41,469 bases of DNA, from assembly GCA_030681035.1 (NCBI GenBank), contig JAUXUI010000130.1, forward strand, positions 1-41,469, given 5' to 3'. The translations under genes were made by a program, and so were the position numbers. The DNA is from Lysobacteraceae bacterium. GTDB lineage: Bacteria; Pseudomonadota; Gammaproteobacteria; Xanthomonadales; Xanthomonadaceae. Shown one piece after another: positions 20,388 through 28,657 of the stretch; position 1 is the first letter of the stretch, and the number at the start of each line of letters is the position of its first letter. The notes beneath the pieces were generated by a model. That model was not told the DNA's origin. It worked only from the letters and a program-made list of their open reading frames with translations, and did no database searches.

Positions 20388-20729
20388 AAACCGAGCCGTC
20401 ACGGGACCCACGGCAAAACCCCGCGCCGCCATGCGGTAAGCGGGTTTCGCTTCCGCGACATGCGCCTTTCGTGCGGCCTGAGCAGCCCCGCCACCGCGAA
20501 AGTGTTGCACGTCTCGCCGCGTACCGTACATAACTGGGAATCGGGTACCGTCCGCATTCCCTATGCGGCGTTCAAGTTACTGCGCCTGCTGCGCGGTGGC
20601 GAGTTGGCCGGGGTCGCGTGGAAAGGCTGGCGGCTGAGCCGGGACACGCTCTACAGCCCCGAGGGCCACGGTTTCAAAGCCAGTGATCATGCGTGGTGGT
20701 CGCTGTTTGGTGAACTGCGATCACAGTGA
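20379..20729 (+). CDS. VC1465/XafT-family Xer recombination activation factor
   Basis: A 116-residue basic protein. The central AKVLHVSPRTVHNWESG, then IPYAAFKLLRLL, is a helix-turn-helix of the VC1465 type; the N-terminal KTPRRHAVSGFRFRDMRLSC and C-terminal HAWWSLFGELR are family features I recognise from xanthomonad phage-like elements. XafT of the Vibrio phage TLC lets integrative elements recombine at dif through XerD without FtsK. ATG 20379 lies inside the XerC arm of the dif-like site and has no ribosome site, so the message may be leaderless or the true start may be slightly downstream. The link between gene and site is strong contextual support for both. Confidence 0.8.
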   Translation: MRSKPSRHGTHGKTPRRHAVSGFRFRDMRLSCGLSSPATAKVLHVSPRTVHNWESGTVRIPYAAFKLLRLLRGGELAGVAWKGWRLSRDTLYSPEGHGFKASDHAWWSLFGELRSQ

Positions 20730-20779
20730 CAGCCGGCCCCGATTCCGGACGCAACGGCAACCGCACCTGATAAGCATGG

Positions 20780-20812
20780 TACCGTCAGGTTATGTACGGT
20801 ATCCTGCCGTAC
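20780..20812. promoter_or_regulatory. Inverted-repeat operator of the toxin-antitoxin operon
   Basis: Two overlapping inverted repeats share half-sites: TACCGT (20780-20785) with ACGGTA (20796-20801), and GTACGG (20794-20799) with CCGTAC (20807-20812). They end 2-3 bp before the AAGGAG ribosome site of the antitoxin. Spaced half-sites just upstream are typical of ribbon-helix-helix autoregulation, in which the antitoxin-toxin complex represses its own operon. Confidence 0.6.
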
Positions 20813-20826
20813 AAGGAGAAACCGCC

Positions 20827-21096
20827 ATGACCACCAGCGCCGCCCGTTTGGACCTGCGCCTGAACCCGGCCGACAAAGCCCGCATCGCCCGCGCCGCGGA
20901 CCTGCGCGGCGTGCCGTTGTCGGCGTTCGTGCGCGACGCCGTGTTGCGCGAGGCTGAGAGCGTCATGGCCGCGGAACTGACCGTCACCCTGTCGGCCGCG
21001 GAGTCGCGGCGTTTCCTGAAGGCGCTCGATGCGCCGTTCAAGCCCAACGCCCGCCTGAAGAAGGCGATGCAAGACGCCGCCAAGTTGATCCGCTGA
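20827..21096 (+). CDS. DUF1778 (TacA-like) antitoxin
   Basis: An 89-residue antitoxin with an N-terminal ribbon-helix-helix DNA-binding region (ARLDLRLNPADKARIARAAD, then LRGVPLSAFVRDAVLREAE) and a C-terminal toxin-neutralising tail (LSAAESRRFLKALDAPFKPN). This is the classic DUF1778 layout. ATG 20827 has AGGAG about 9 nt upstream. It expected partner, a GNAT toxin, starts 1 bp after its stop, and an inverted-repeat operator precedes it. Confidence 0.93.
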   Translation: MTTSAARLDLRLNPADKARIARAADLRGVPLSAFVRDAVLREAESVMAAELTVTLSAAESRRFLKALDAPFKPNARLKKAMQDAAKLIR

Positions 21097-21097
21097 C

Positions 21098-21589
21098 GTG
21101 GCCCTGCTGTTCGCGCCGTTGGATACGCGGCTGCACCAGCGCACCACCTTTCGCTGCGGCGTACCGGCGCTGGATGCCTACCTGCAGCAGCAAGCCGGCC
21201 AGCACCAGCGTGACGGTATCGCCACCACCCATGTCCTGACCGACGACAGCGATCCGGCCCGCATCCTCGGTTATTGCAGCCTGGCGGCCGCGCAACTGCA
21301 GTTGCACGACCTGCAAGCGGCGGATCGCCGGCGGCTGCCCGCCTACCCCGTGCCTGCCGTGCGTCTGGGCCGGCTGGCGGTGGCGACCGGGGTGCAAGGC
21401 AAAGGCTATGGCCGACTGTTGCTGGGCCATGCCATGAACTGCAGCGTGGCCCTGCGCGGGCAACTGAGTGTGCGCGTGCTGGTGGTCGATGCCCTGGACG
21501 AGCGCGCCGCCGCTTTCTACCGGCTGCACGGCTTTCACGAAACATCGGACCAGGCCCACACGTTGTACCTGCCGTTAGGCCAAGCCTGA
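21098..21589 (+). CDS. GNAT-family (TacT-like) toxin
   Basis: A 163-residue GCN5-type acetyltransferase. Paired with a DUF1778 antitoxin it is expected to acetylate the amino group of charged tRNAs and stop translation. The acetyl-CoA loop is QGKGYG (residues 100-105) after VRLGRLAV, and the late AAAFYRLHGF holds the likely catalytic Tyr141. The start is GTG 21098, one base after the antitoxin stop, so the pair is translationally coupled. The gene appears intact. Confidence 0.9.
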   Translation: MALLFAPLDTRLHQRTTFRCGVPALDAYLQQQAGQHQRDGIATTHVLTDDSDPARILGYCSLAAAQLQLHDLQAADRRRLPAYPVPAVRLGRLAVATGVQGKGYGRLLLGHAMNCSVALRGQLSVRVLVVDALDERAAAFYRLHGFHETSDQAHTLYLPLGQA

Positions 21590-21614
21590 CGCGCACCATA
21601 TCAAGGGGAATGTA

Positions 21615-21752
21615 ATGCCGGAGCTGTATTTCAAAGGCAAGGAATTTGTCTACAACCACCACCTTACGGTGCCCTTCCGGCCGCTGGTGCCGCAGCCGGA
21701 CAAATCCTGCGGCAGCGATTCATCCGCACCAAATTGCAGGACAACACCATGA
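21615..21752 (+). pseudogene. 5' stump of a DNA methyltransferase (Mod-like) gene
   Basis: A 45-codon frame starting MPELYFKGKEFVYNHHLTVP and continuing FRPLVPQPDKSCG. I recognise this as the N-terminus of adenine-specific methyltransferases of the type III Mod kind (memory, no search done), which normally continues into a GDNL...DPPYNTG catalytic region of several hundred residues. Here the similarity ends near residue 33 and TGA follows at 21750. AAGGGGA stands 5 nt before the ATG. The stop overlaps the next start as ATGA (21749-21752), so translation could still couple. An internal deletion of a methyltransferase gene is the simplest explanation. Confidence 0.5.
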
Positions 21753-22228
21753 CCACCCTTGCGAACATGATCGATGATCTGAGCCGTCAGCTACCTGAGC
21801 TCATGCACCCGCAAGCAGACGCACAGGTGGCACGAAGTTTTTCCCGCGCCTTCTACGCGCTTTACACTGAAATGCGCGTCGGCCCGGGCGATGCGCTGCC
21901 AGCATCGGTCCAGGCTTTTTTACAGCAGACCGCCCCCGACATGCGATCTGGCCTGTTGCCGCTGGATCGGTACCTATACAGCCGGATGGATGCATTGTTG
22001 GGGACGATATGGAAGTCCGATGAATGGTTGGGCCTGTGCCATCTGCGATCCACGCGTGAGGCGCTGCGCGACCTTTATGCGCCCTACTTGCCCATCGGGG
22101 ACATAATGCCCGCTGATCCTGAACTAGACGCTGCAATCCGCGACAAGGGCAATCGCGAGGCGGTGCAGGATGCGAACCTGACCCCGACCAGATTTCCGGC
22201 CAGCCATTGGTGGTGGGGCATGTCCTGA
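21749..22228 (+). CDS. Hypothetical protein, not recognised
   Basis: A 159-residue soluble protein, predicted mainly helical, with an aromatic ending (FPASHWWWGMS) and a mid-region LPLDRYLYSRMDALLGTIWK. No signal peptide or membrane segment. ATG 21749 has CAGGA upstream and overlaps the stop of the methyltransferase stump. A TTG start at 21734 would add five residues. Family unknown. It sits between the toxin-antitoxin pair and an opposing unknown gene in a patch that looks horizontally acquired, so a role in the mobile element or a defence or immunity function is possible but unsupported. Confidence 0.55.
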   Translation: MTTLANMIDDLSRQLPELMHPQADAQVARSFSRAFYALYTEMRVGPGDALPASVQAFLQQTAPDMRSGLLPLDRYLYSRMDALLGTIWKSDEWLGLCHLRSTREALRDLYAPYLPIGDIMPADPELDAAIRDKGNREAVQDANLTPTRFPASHWWWGMS

Positions 22229-22245
22229 AGGCAACTCCTGCCCCT

Positions 22246-22692
22246 TCATTCCTTCAAGCCGAGCGGAACATATTGCGGCTGTGCTCCAGGTGCCATTACC
22301 ACCTTGTACGGGATGCCCATGAACACGTTTTCAGCGAAAAAAACCAGATTCGTCCCTACCATCGCAGGCGGTGTGATTTCCGTGAAATCCGGGATGCCGA
22401 AATTGTGCAACCGAACCGCCCCCGGCGCCACTTCTTCGCCCAAATCTTCGGTGTCGTAGGTTGCCATGTATTTCGTGTGGAAAGCCGCTGGGTCCATGAT
22501 CAGGTCAAAATCTGATCCGTGCGCCAGATGGTTGACCACCTGCGCATAGGCGCGCACCCACTTTGGGTCAACCAGGGCGGGCGCAAGGCGTATCGCCTCA
22601 AGTGGATCGAAGGTTTCTACTTGTCCGATAATAACTACTGGCGCGCCATTGCTGGCAAAATCGACCTCGATGGGGGGCAAGTCGTCAGTCAT
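22246..22692 (-). CDS. Hypothetical protein, not recognised
   Basis: A 148-residue acidic soluble protein with no signal peptide. Notable stretches are APVVIIGQVETFDPLEAIRL, WVRAYAQVVNHLAHGSDFDL, and VGTNLVFFAENVFMGIPYKV. ATG 22692 is fixed by GAGGAA 7 nt upstream. It converges with the 21749 gene (17-bp gap) and stands alone upstream of the polysaccharide locus. I cannot assign a family. Confidence 0.6.
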   Translation of the reverse strand: MTDDLPPIEVDFASNGAPVVIIGQVETFDPLEAIRLAPALVDPKWVRAYAQVVNHLAHGSDFDLIMDPAAFHTKYMATYDTEDLGEEVAPGAVRLHNFGIPDFTEITPPAMVGTNLVFFAENVFMGIPYKVVMAPGAQPQYVPLGLKE

Positions 22693-22776
22693 TATCGTTT
22701 CCTCGATGTATGGTAGCGGCACTACTGGCCACCGGGGTTTTATGCGTCTTGCAGCCGACGCGCATTACATCACGGT

Positions 22777-22805
22777 ACCTGATTAGCGCTGAATCTCAGC
22801 CCGGC
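22777..22805. repeat. 29-bp direct repeat, left copy (edge of the polysaccharide locus)
   Basis: ACCTGATTAGCGCT, then GA, then ATCTCAGCCCGGC. It recurs at 41329-41357 in the same orientation with 27 of 29 bases identical. The two copies lie just outside the two ends of the exopolysaccharide gene cluster. Confidence 0.65.
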
Positions 22806-22857
22806 ACCTCATTCGTTGCTCATTCGCCATGAAAAACCCAGTGTATTGAACGGTAAT

Positions 22858-23886
22858 TCAGTCTGGCTGGATAATCGATCCGTATCCCTGCGGATTCAAC
22901 GCCTGCCAGCGCCACGCATCGCGGCACATCGCGTCCAGATCATGTTCTGCCTTCCAGCCGAGCAGTTCGTGTGCCAGGCCCGGATCGGCAAACACGGTGG
23001 CGCTGTCACCGGGCCGACGAGCTACAATATCGTACGGGATAGCTTTACCTGCGGCGCGCTCGAAGGCTTTGACCATTTGCAGTACGCTGACACCGCTCCC
23101 GGTGCCGAGGTTGACGGTGACGCTGCGATCTTTGTTGCACAGATAATCCAGCGCATCGACATGGGCACGCGCCAGGTCCATCACGTGCAGGTAATCGCGT
23201 ACGCCGGTACCGTCCAGCGTTGGGTAATCATCACCGAACACCTGCAAGCGTTCGCGTCGACCAACCGCGACCTGGCACACGAACGGCATTAAATTGTTCG
23301 GCGGGCCGTTGGGGTCCTCGCCGATCAGGCCCGAAGGGTGTGCGCCCACCGGATTGAAGTAGCGCAGCACCGCGGCGCGGAAGTTCGGGTCGGCAGTACA
23401 CAGGTCGCCGATCAGTTGCTCCATCACCAGTTTGGTGCGGCCGTAGGGGTTGGTCGTCTGCAGCGGCGCATCCTCGCGCACCGGCACCTGCGCCGGATCG
23501 CCGTATACGGTGGCAGACGAGCTGAATACCAACCGCCGCACGTTGGCATCGCTCATCGCACTCAGCACCGTTATCGTGCCGCTGATGTTGTTGTCGAAGT
23601 AATCCAGTGGGCGGGCGCAGGATTCGCCTACCGCTTTGAGCGCAGCGAAGTGCATGACCGCGTCGAACCGGTATTCGGAAAACAGCCGCGCCAGCGCGGC
23701 CGCGTCGCGCACATCGAGCTCGTGCAGCGGCAATGGTGCGCCGATCACCTGCTCCAGGCGGGCGACCGCAGCGCGTGAGCTGTTCGAGAAATTGTCGGCA
23801 ATCACCACCTGGTGGCCGCGTTCGACAAGCACCACGCAGGTGTGCCCGCCGATGTACCCCGCTCCGCCCAACACCAGAATCAGCAT
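22858..23886 (-). CDS. galE: UDP-glucose 4-epimerase
   Basis: Interconverts UDP-glucose and UDP-galactose (and possibly the N-acetyl forms), supplying sugars for the adjacent polysaccharide. The 342-residue extended SDR protein has the NAD-binding GGAGYIG at residues 7-13, the active-site Tyr148-GRT-Lys152 (E. coli GalE Tyr149/Lys153) and the RYFNPVGAHPSG stretch that follows. GGAGA precedes ATG 23886; the frame continues upstream but without family similarity. It is divergent from the 24060 dehydrogenase that opens the main operon. Confidence 0.95.
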   Translation of the reverse strand: MLILVLGGAGYIGGHTCVVLVERGHQVVIADNFSNSSRAAVARLEQVIGAPLPLHELDVRDAAALARLFSEYRFDAVMHFAALKAVGESCARPLDYFDNNISGTITVLSAMSDANVRRLVFSSSATVYGDPAQVPVREDAPLQTTNPYGRTKLVMEQLIGDLCTADPNFRAAVLRYFNPVGAHPSGLIGEDPNGPPNNLMPFVCQVAVGRRERLQVFGDDYPTLDGTGVRDYLHVMDLARAHVDALDYLCNKDRSVTVNLGTGSGVSVLQMVKAFERAAGKAIPYDIVARRPGDSATVFADPGLAHELLGWKAEHDLDAMCRDAWRWQALNPQGYGSIIQPD

Positions 23887-23912
23887 CGTTGATCTCCGTG
23901 ATATGCCTGTGC

Positions 23913-23941
23913 TTGAACATGTGACGACGTGCGAATATGCG
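23913..23941 (+). promoter_or_regulatory. Possible promoter of the exopolysaccharide operon
   Basis: TTGAAC (23913-23918), a 17-nt spacer and TATGCG (23936-23941) lie in the 173-bp divergent region between galE and the dehydrogenase gene. The -10 is imperfect. The region must hold promoters for both directions; no regulator site was recognised. Confidence 0.25.
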
Positions 23942-24059
23942 TAGTGTAGTGTTTTCAGTCGCGTTGCCGGATTCGCACGCAATTCGCGTTGAATCAAACG
24001 CACTGGCTGGATACACACGGCCATTCCTGTGCAACCACCCTGACGAGATGATCCTGACG

Positions 24060-25349
24060 ATGAGCGCTGTTCTGCCTGACCACGACCAAATACGCGTTGC
24101 CGTCATCGGCCTGGGTTACGTTGGCCTGCCGTTGGCAGTGGCATTTGGCCAGCACCTGCCGACGATCGGCTTCGACATTGATCAGAATCGCATCGCCGAA
24201 CTCAATACGGGGCGCGATCATACGCTGGAAGTATCCAGCAACGAGTTGCGCGCAGCGCAGCAGTTGCGTTGTAGCCATGAACCGGCCGACCTGCAAGGCT
24301 GCAATGTGTTCATTGTCACCGTCCCTACCCCGATCGATGACTACAAGCGCCCCGACCTGCGGCCGCTGGAGTCGGCCAGTCGCACGGTGGGCCGGGCGAT
24401 CCGGCACGGCGGAGTGGCAATCTATGAATCCACCGTTTATCCGGGTGCCACCGAAGAAGTGTGCGTGCCGATCATCGAGCGCGAATCGGGGCTGCGTTAT
24501 CAGCGCGACTTCCACGCCGGCTACAGCCCCGAGCGGATCAATCCCGGCGACAAGGTGCATCGGCTGGAAACCATCACCAAGGTCACTTCCGGCTCCAGCC
24601 CCGAGGCGGCGCAATTCGTCGACCAGCTTTACCGTCGGATCATCACTGCGGGAACCCATCTCGCCTCCAGCATCCGCGTGGCTGAGGCAGCCAAGGTGAT
24701 CGAAAACACCCAGCGTGACGTCAACATTGCGCTGATCAACGAGCTGGCGCTGATTTTTGAGCGCATGGGCATCGATACCCACGAAGTGCTGGAAGCAGCC
24801 GGTACCAAATGGAATTTTCTGCCGTTCCGCCCCGGCCTCGTCGGTGGCCATTGTATCGGCGTGGATCCGTACTACCTCACCCACAAGGCACAGCAGATCG
24901 GTTATCACCCGGAAGTGATCCTTGCCGGCCGCCGCATCAACGACAGCATGGGCAGCCATGTAGCGCAGCGGGTGATCAAGCTGATGGCGCAGCGGGAAAT
25001 CCCCACAGCCAACGCCAAGGTGTTGATCCTGGGGCTGGCGTTCAAGGAAAATTGCCCGGATCTGCGCAATACCCGGGTGATTGACATCATCGCCGAGCTG
25101 CGCAGCTACAACGTCAATGTGGATGTGTGCGATCCCTGGGTGGACGGCACGCAGGCCAAGCATGAATATGGCATTGATCTGGTGGCAGAGCCTGAGAACG
25201 GGCACTACGATGCATTGATCATCGCGGTGAGCCACGACCAGTTCGTCAGCAAGGGCGCAAGTGGGGTGCGTGTACTGGGCAAGCCGGGTGCCGTGCTGTT
25301 TGACGTAAAACGCGTGCTGCCGCGCGAACAGACGGATGGTTGCCTGTAA
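24060..25349 (+). CDS. tviB: Nucleotide-sugar dehydrogenase (TviB/VipA-like UDP-sugar 6-dehydrogenase)
   Basis: NAD-dependent, two-step oxidation of a UDP-hexose C6 alcohol to the uronic acid. The 429-residue product has [17 protein letters not shown] at the N-terminus (Rossmann fold), [13 protein letters not shown], and the catalytic Cys265 in [18 protein letters not shown], followed by a C-terminal Rossmann-like domain. It resembles TviB of Vi antigen (UDP-GlcNAc to UDP-GlcNAcA) more than UDP-glucose dehydrogenase. The start is uncertain: ATG 24060 or ATG 24048, both with weak ribosome sites. The epimerase gene follows 26 bp later, the same pairing as tviB-tviC. Confidence 0.88.
   Translation: MSAVLPDHDQIRVAVIGLGYVGLPLAVAFGQHLPTIGFDIDQNRIAELNTGRDHTLEVSSNELRAAQQLRCSHEPADLQGCNVFIVTVPTPIDDYKRPDLRPLESASRTVGRAIRHGGVAIYESTVYPGATEEVCVPIIERESGLRYQRDFHAGYSPERINPGDKVHRLETITKVTSGSSPEAAQFVDQLYRRIITAGTHLASSIRVAEAAKVIENTQRDVNIALINELALIFERMGIDTHEVLEAAGTKWNFLPFRPGLVGGHCIGVDPYYLTHKAQQIGYHPEVILAGRRINDSMGSHVAQRVIKLMAQREIPTANAKVLILGLAFKENCPDLRNTRVIDIIAELRSYNVNVDVCDPWVDGTQAKHEYGIDLVAEPENGHYDALIIAVSHDQFVSKGASGVRVLGKPGAVLFDVKRVLPREQTDGCL
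24323..24330 (-). other. KOPS-like octamer (CCCTACCC on +)
   Basis: GGGTAGGG on the minus strand, pointing left towards the dif-like site at 20360. It is inside the sugar dehydrogenase gene. Confidence 0.4.
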
Positions 25350-25375
25350 TCCCTCAAAACCCGATCAGGATCACC

Positions 25376-26383
25376 ATGCGCGTATTGGTCACCGGCGCTG
25401 CCGGCTTTATTGGCTCCCACCTCTCACAACGGCTATTGGCACGTGGCGACGAGGTGCTGGGTTACGACAACCTCAATGCCTACTACGACCCAGCCCTCAA
25501 ACAGGCACGGCTTGATCGCCTGACACCGCACGACAACTTCCGCTTTGTGAAGGCATCGCTGGAAGATGGTTCAGCGCTGGAGCACGCGTTTACCGAGTTC
25601 GCTCCCCAACGCGTAGTGAATCTGGCGGCACAAGCCGGGGTGCGTTATTCGCTGGAGAATCCGCAAGCGTATATCGACAGCAACATCGTCGGCTTCACCA
25701 ACATCCTCGAAAGTTGCCGGCACCACAGTGTCGAGCATCTGGTCTATGCCTCATCCAGTTCGGTCTACGGCGCCAATCGCAAGCTGCCATTCTCGGTTGA
25801 AGACCCGGTCGATCATCCGGTAAGCCTGTATGCGGCGACGAAAAAAGCCAATGAATTGATGGCGCACACCTACAGCCATTTGTTCGGGTTGCCGACCACC
25901 GGGCTGCGTTTCTTTACCGTTTACGGGCCGTGGGGCCGGCCGGACATGGCGCTGTTTCTGTTCACCCGCAAGATTCTCGCTGGCGAGCCGATCGATGTTT
26001 TCAACAATGGCCATCATCGCCGCGACTTTACCTACATCGACGACATCGTCGAGGGCGTGATCCGCACCCTGGATCGGGTGCCGGCAGCAGACCCGGGCTA
26101 CAACCCGCCCTCGCCCACCCCGGCGCGATCAGCTGCCCCTTATCGGGTTTACAACATCGGTAGTCATAAGCCCGTCGAACTGCTGCGGTATATCGAATTG
26201 CTGGAACAGTGCCTCGGCCGCAAGGCTGAGCGCCGCCTGTTGCCGCTGCAACCGGGCGACGTGCCGGATACCTTTGCCGATGTTGAAGCCTTGCAACGTG
26301 ACACCGGATACACACCGGACACTCCGATCGCCGAAGGCATTGCCCGCTTCGTTGCCTGGTATCGTGAGTTCTATCGCGTTTAA
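25376..26383 (+). CDS. NAD-dependent UDP-uronate 4-epimerase
   Basis: A 335-residue extended SDR enzyme, probably converting the UDP-uronic acid made by the upstream dehydrogenase to its C4 epimer. It has GAAGFIGSH at residues 7-15, YASSSSVYG, and the catalytic Tyr152-AAT-Lys156. The stretch [17 protein letters not shown] is characteristic of the UDP-glucuronate 4-epimerase (CapI/LspL) group. With a TviB-like partner, UDP-GlcNAcA could equally be the substrate. AGGA lies 5 nt before ATG 25376. Confidence 0.88.
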   Translation: MRVLVTGAAGFIGSHLSQRLLARGDEVLGYDNLNAYYDPALKQARLDRLTPHDNFRFVKASLEDGSALEHAFTEFAPQRVVNLAAQAGVRYSLENPQAYIDSNIVGFTNILESCRHHSVEHLVYASSSSVYGANRKLPFSVEDPVDHPVSLYAATKKANELMAHTYSHLFGLPTTGLRFFTVYGPWGRPDMALFLFTRKILAGEPIDVFNNGHHRRDFTYIDDIVEGVIRTLDRVPAADPGYNPPSPTPARSAAPYRVYNIGSHKPVELLRYIELLEQCLGRKAERRLLPLQPGDVPDTFADVEALQRDTGYTPDTPIAEGIARFVAWYREFYRV

Positions 26384-26465
26384 GATAGCTCGCCAGTCGC
26401 CTTCGCAAGTGGCCGGAACGCACGACGATCTGCGTTCTCTTTTATGCCTCCTGGGGAGTAAATCC

Positions 26466-27086
26466 ATGCGACTGATTCGTACTTTTACTGCGTTGTTCCT
26501 TGCTCTGATTCTGACAGCATGTTCGCCTACCGGCATACGCTCGGCGGGCACACCTCCCGCGCCGACCGAAGCTGCAGTTGCTGCTTACCTGATCGGCGTT
26601 GATGATGTCGTGCAAGTTTCGGTATGGCGCAACCCTGAGCTTGGCATCATCGTCCCGGTACGACCTGACGGAATGATCTCGGTGCCGTTGATTGGTGATG
26701 TAGCGGCGGGTGGTCGCACCCCGGCAAATGTCGCCACTGACATTCAGGAAAAGCTCGCGGTTTACGTCCGCGACCCGCAGGTTGCCGTCATCCTCACCGA
26801 GCTTCGTAGCCACGAATACCTCTCGCGCGTGCGGGTGACTGGCGCTGTGCGGCAACCCGTATCCATCCCGTTTCGCCAAGGCATGACCGTGCTTGACGCG
26901 GTGCTGGCCGCAGGTGGCCTGACCGAGTTTGCTGCGCCGGATCGCTCGGCGCTGTATCGCAAAAGCGACAGTGGTAGCCGCAGCTACAGCGTCCGCCTGG
27001 ATCGCATCCTCGACCGGGGTGATTTGTCGACCAACTTCCAGGTAGCGCCTGGCGATGTGATAACGGTGCCGGAACGCGTGTTATGA
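26466..27086 (+). CDS. Wza-like polysaccharide export lipoprotein (XrtA/PEP-CTERM type)
   Basis: An outer-membrane export-channel component. The 206-residue precursor has a signal peptide and lipobox (ALILTAC), then a polysaccharide export (Poly_export) domain with GVDDVVQVSVWRNPEL and VRPDGMISVPLIGDV, and a SLBB-type segment (VRVTGAVRQPVSIPFRQGMT). The length and wording match the short exopolysaccharide export protein found in exosortase-A loci (as I remember the family), shorter than E. coli Wza. GGGGAG precedes ATG 26466. Its stop overlaps the next start as ATGA. Confidence 0.9.
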   Translation: MRLIRTFTALFLALILTACSPTGIRSAGTPPAPTEAAVAAYLIGVDDVVQVSVWRNPELGIIVPVRPDGMISVPLIGDVAAGGRTPANVATDIQEKLAVYVRDPQVAVILTELRSHEYLSRVRVTGAVRQPVSIPFRQGMTVLDAVLAAGGLTEFAAPDRSALYRKSDSGSRSYSVRLDRILDRGDLSTNFQVAPGDVITVPERVL

Positions 27087-28657
27087 ACCAAAACGCCGGT
27101 GACTGGCCCATCGTTGAAAGTCAGTCTTCATTGCTTGCCGTGTTGCCGGTTGCGCTGGAAGAATCGCGTCGGCGCATGGTGGTGATTGCAGCCATTTTTG
27201 CGGCGCTTGCGTTGAGCACGCTGGCGCTGGGAATCGCGCTACCCAAGCGTTACTCGGCAACCACCAGCATTCTGGTTGAGGAAAGCAACATCATCGGGCC
27301 GCTGATGGAGGGGCGTGCGGTGCCAACCGGCGTGGTCAATCGCGCCGGCATCGCGCGGCAAGTGGCATTCAGCCGCAAAGTGATGAGCGAAATCCTGGAA
27401 ACCGGTGGTTGGCTTGCCGACAACCCGAGTGCGTTGGAACAAGAAAAGCTGATTGAAAGGATTACCGACCGAACGGACATCTCCAACCCGCGGCCGAATC
27501 TGATCCAGATCAGCTATGCCGACCCGGACCCAAAGCGCGCATTTACAGTCACTGAGAAGTTTGCCGAGTTGATGATCAATGAAAGCCTGGCCACCAAGGA
27601 GCGCGAGAGCCGCGATGCGTATGAGTTTATAGATTCGCAAGTGCGCCAATATCACGCCAAGCTGACCGATGCCGAGGCTAAACTGGAAGCCTATCGCCGC
27701 AAGAACCCCGACGCACGTCCAGGCATCGAGGCTGACGTTACCGCACGGATCGGCGAATTGCGTCGGCAGATCGAATCCTCGCGCATGGAGTTGGTCGATC
27801 TGCAATCACAGGATTCTTCGTTACGTTCACAGCTATCTGGTGAGAGTGAAATATCGATGGTGCAGACTCGCGCTGGACAGTACCGAGCACGCCTGGCGGA
27901 ATTGCAAAGCGAGCGTGACCGACTGTTGCTCAGCTATACCGAGCAACACCCGGATGTGGTGCGTGTGCAACATCAGGTTGCCGACCTGCAGGATGAATTG
28001 CGGCAAGAGGATGCACGCGCGGAAGCGCGCCTGTCTGAAGCGCCAACCGCGCTCGATAACTCGGCCACCTACAACCCGCTGTACGGCGAGTTGAAGAGCA
28101 AACTTGCCGATATCGGCAGCCGCAGCGCAGCGGCCATATCACGCATTGCCGCCGGTGAAGCCATGCTGGCGCAGGAAATCGAACGCAGCGGGCGGATCGC
28201 GGCTTCCGAGAGTTCGCTGGCCGAGCTGACCCGTGATTACGAAGTGAACCGCGATCTGTATCAGGACTTGCTCAAGCGCCGCGAAAACGCGCGGGTCTCG
28301 ATGAACCTTGATGCCGAACGGCGCGGCCTGAGCTTTCGCATCCAGGAGCCGGCGACCATGCCCCTTCGCCCCAGTGGTTTGCGCCTTCTGCACGTCGCCG
28401 GTGCTGGCTTGGTGTTCGCAATGGCCACGCCGTTGGTGCTGTTGTTCGGCCTGATCAAACTTGATCCGAGGGTGCGCGCACCCTTGCGCATTGAGCGCGA
28501 AGCGGGGCTTCCGGTATTGGGCACCGTTCCATCGTATCGCACACGCGTGCAGCGCTCGCGCGCCACACGCCGGTACGCGACTGCAGCGCTCCTGGTGGCA
28601 ACCGTACCTGTGGCTTACTTTCTTGTGTTTGCGCTCAAGTTGGCACACACGCTATGA
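27083..28657 (+). CDS. Polysaccharide chain-length determinant (Wzz/Wzc-like, XrtA type)
   Basis: A 524-residue inner-membrane co-polymerase with a Wzz-type N-terminal domain, a TM helix at about 32-52, a long periplasmic coiled coil (roughly 165-310: KLTDAEAKLEAYRRKNPD, then ARIGELRRQIESSRMELVDL), and TM helices near 435-455 and 495-515. The C-terminal cytoplasmic kinase domain of Wzc is absent; the separate kinase homologue downstream would take that role. It fits the chain-length family of PEP-CTERM-associated loci. ATGA overlaps tie it to both neighbours (27083-27086 and 28654-28657). Confidence 0.9.
   Translation: MNQNAGDWPIVESQSSLLAVLPVALEESRRRMVVIAAIFAALALSTLALGIALPKRYSATTSILVEESNIIGPLMEGRAVPTGVVNRAGIARQVAFSRKVMSEILETGGWLADNPSALEQEKLIERITDRTDISNPRPNLIQISYADPDPKRAFTVTEKFAELMINESLATKERESRDAYEFIDSQVRQYHAKLTDAEAKLEAYRRKNPDARPGIEADVTARIGELRRQIESSRMELVDLQSQDSSLRSQLSGESEISMVQTRAGQYRARLAELQSERDRLLLSYTEQHPDVVRVQHQVADLQDELRQEDARAEARLSEAPTALDNSATYNPLYGELKSKLADIGSRSAAAISRIAAGEAMLAQEIERSGRIAASESSLAELTRDYEVNRDLYQDLLKRRENARVSMNLDAERRGLSFRIQEPATMPLRPSGLRLLHVAGAGLVFAMATPLVLLFGLIKLDPRVRAPLRIEREAGLPVLGTVPSYRTRVQRSRATRRYATAALLVATVPVAYFLVFALKLAHTL

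Noticed and set aside
23231-24106. A 291-codon minus-strand frame overlapping galE
   Set aside because: Frame-shifted shadow of galE; the galE frame has the full SDR motif set.
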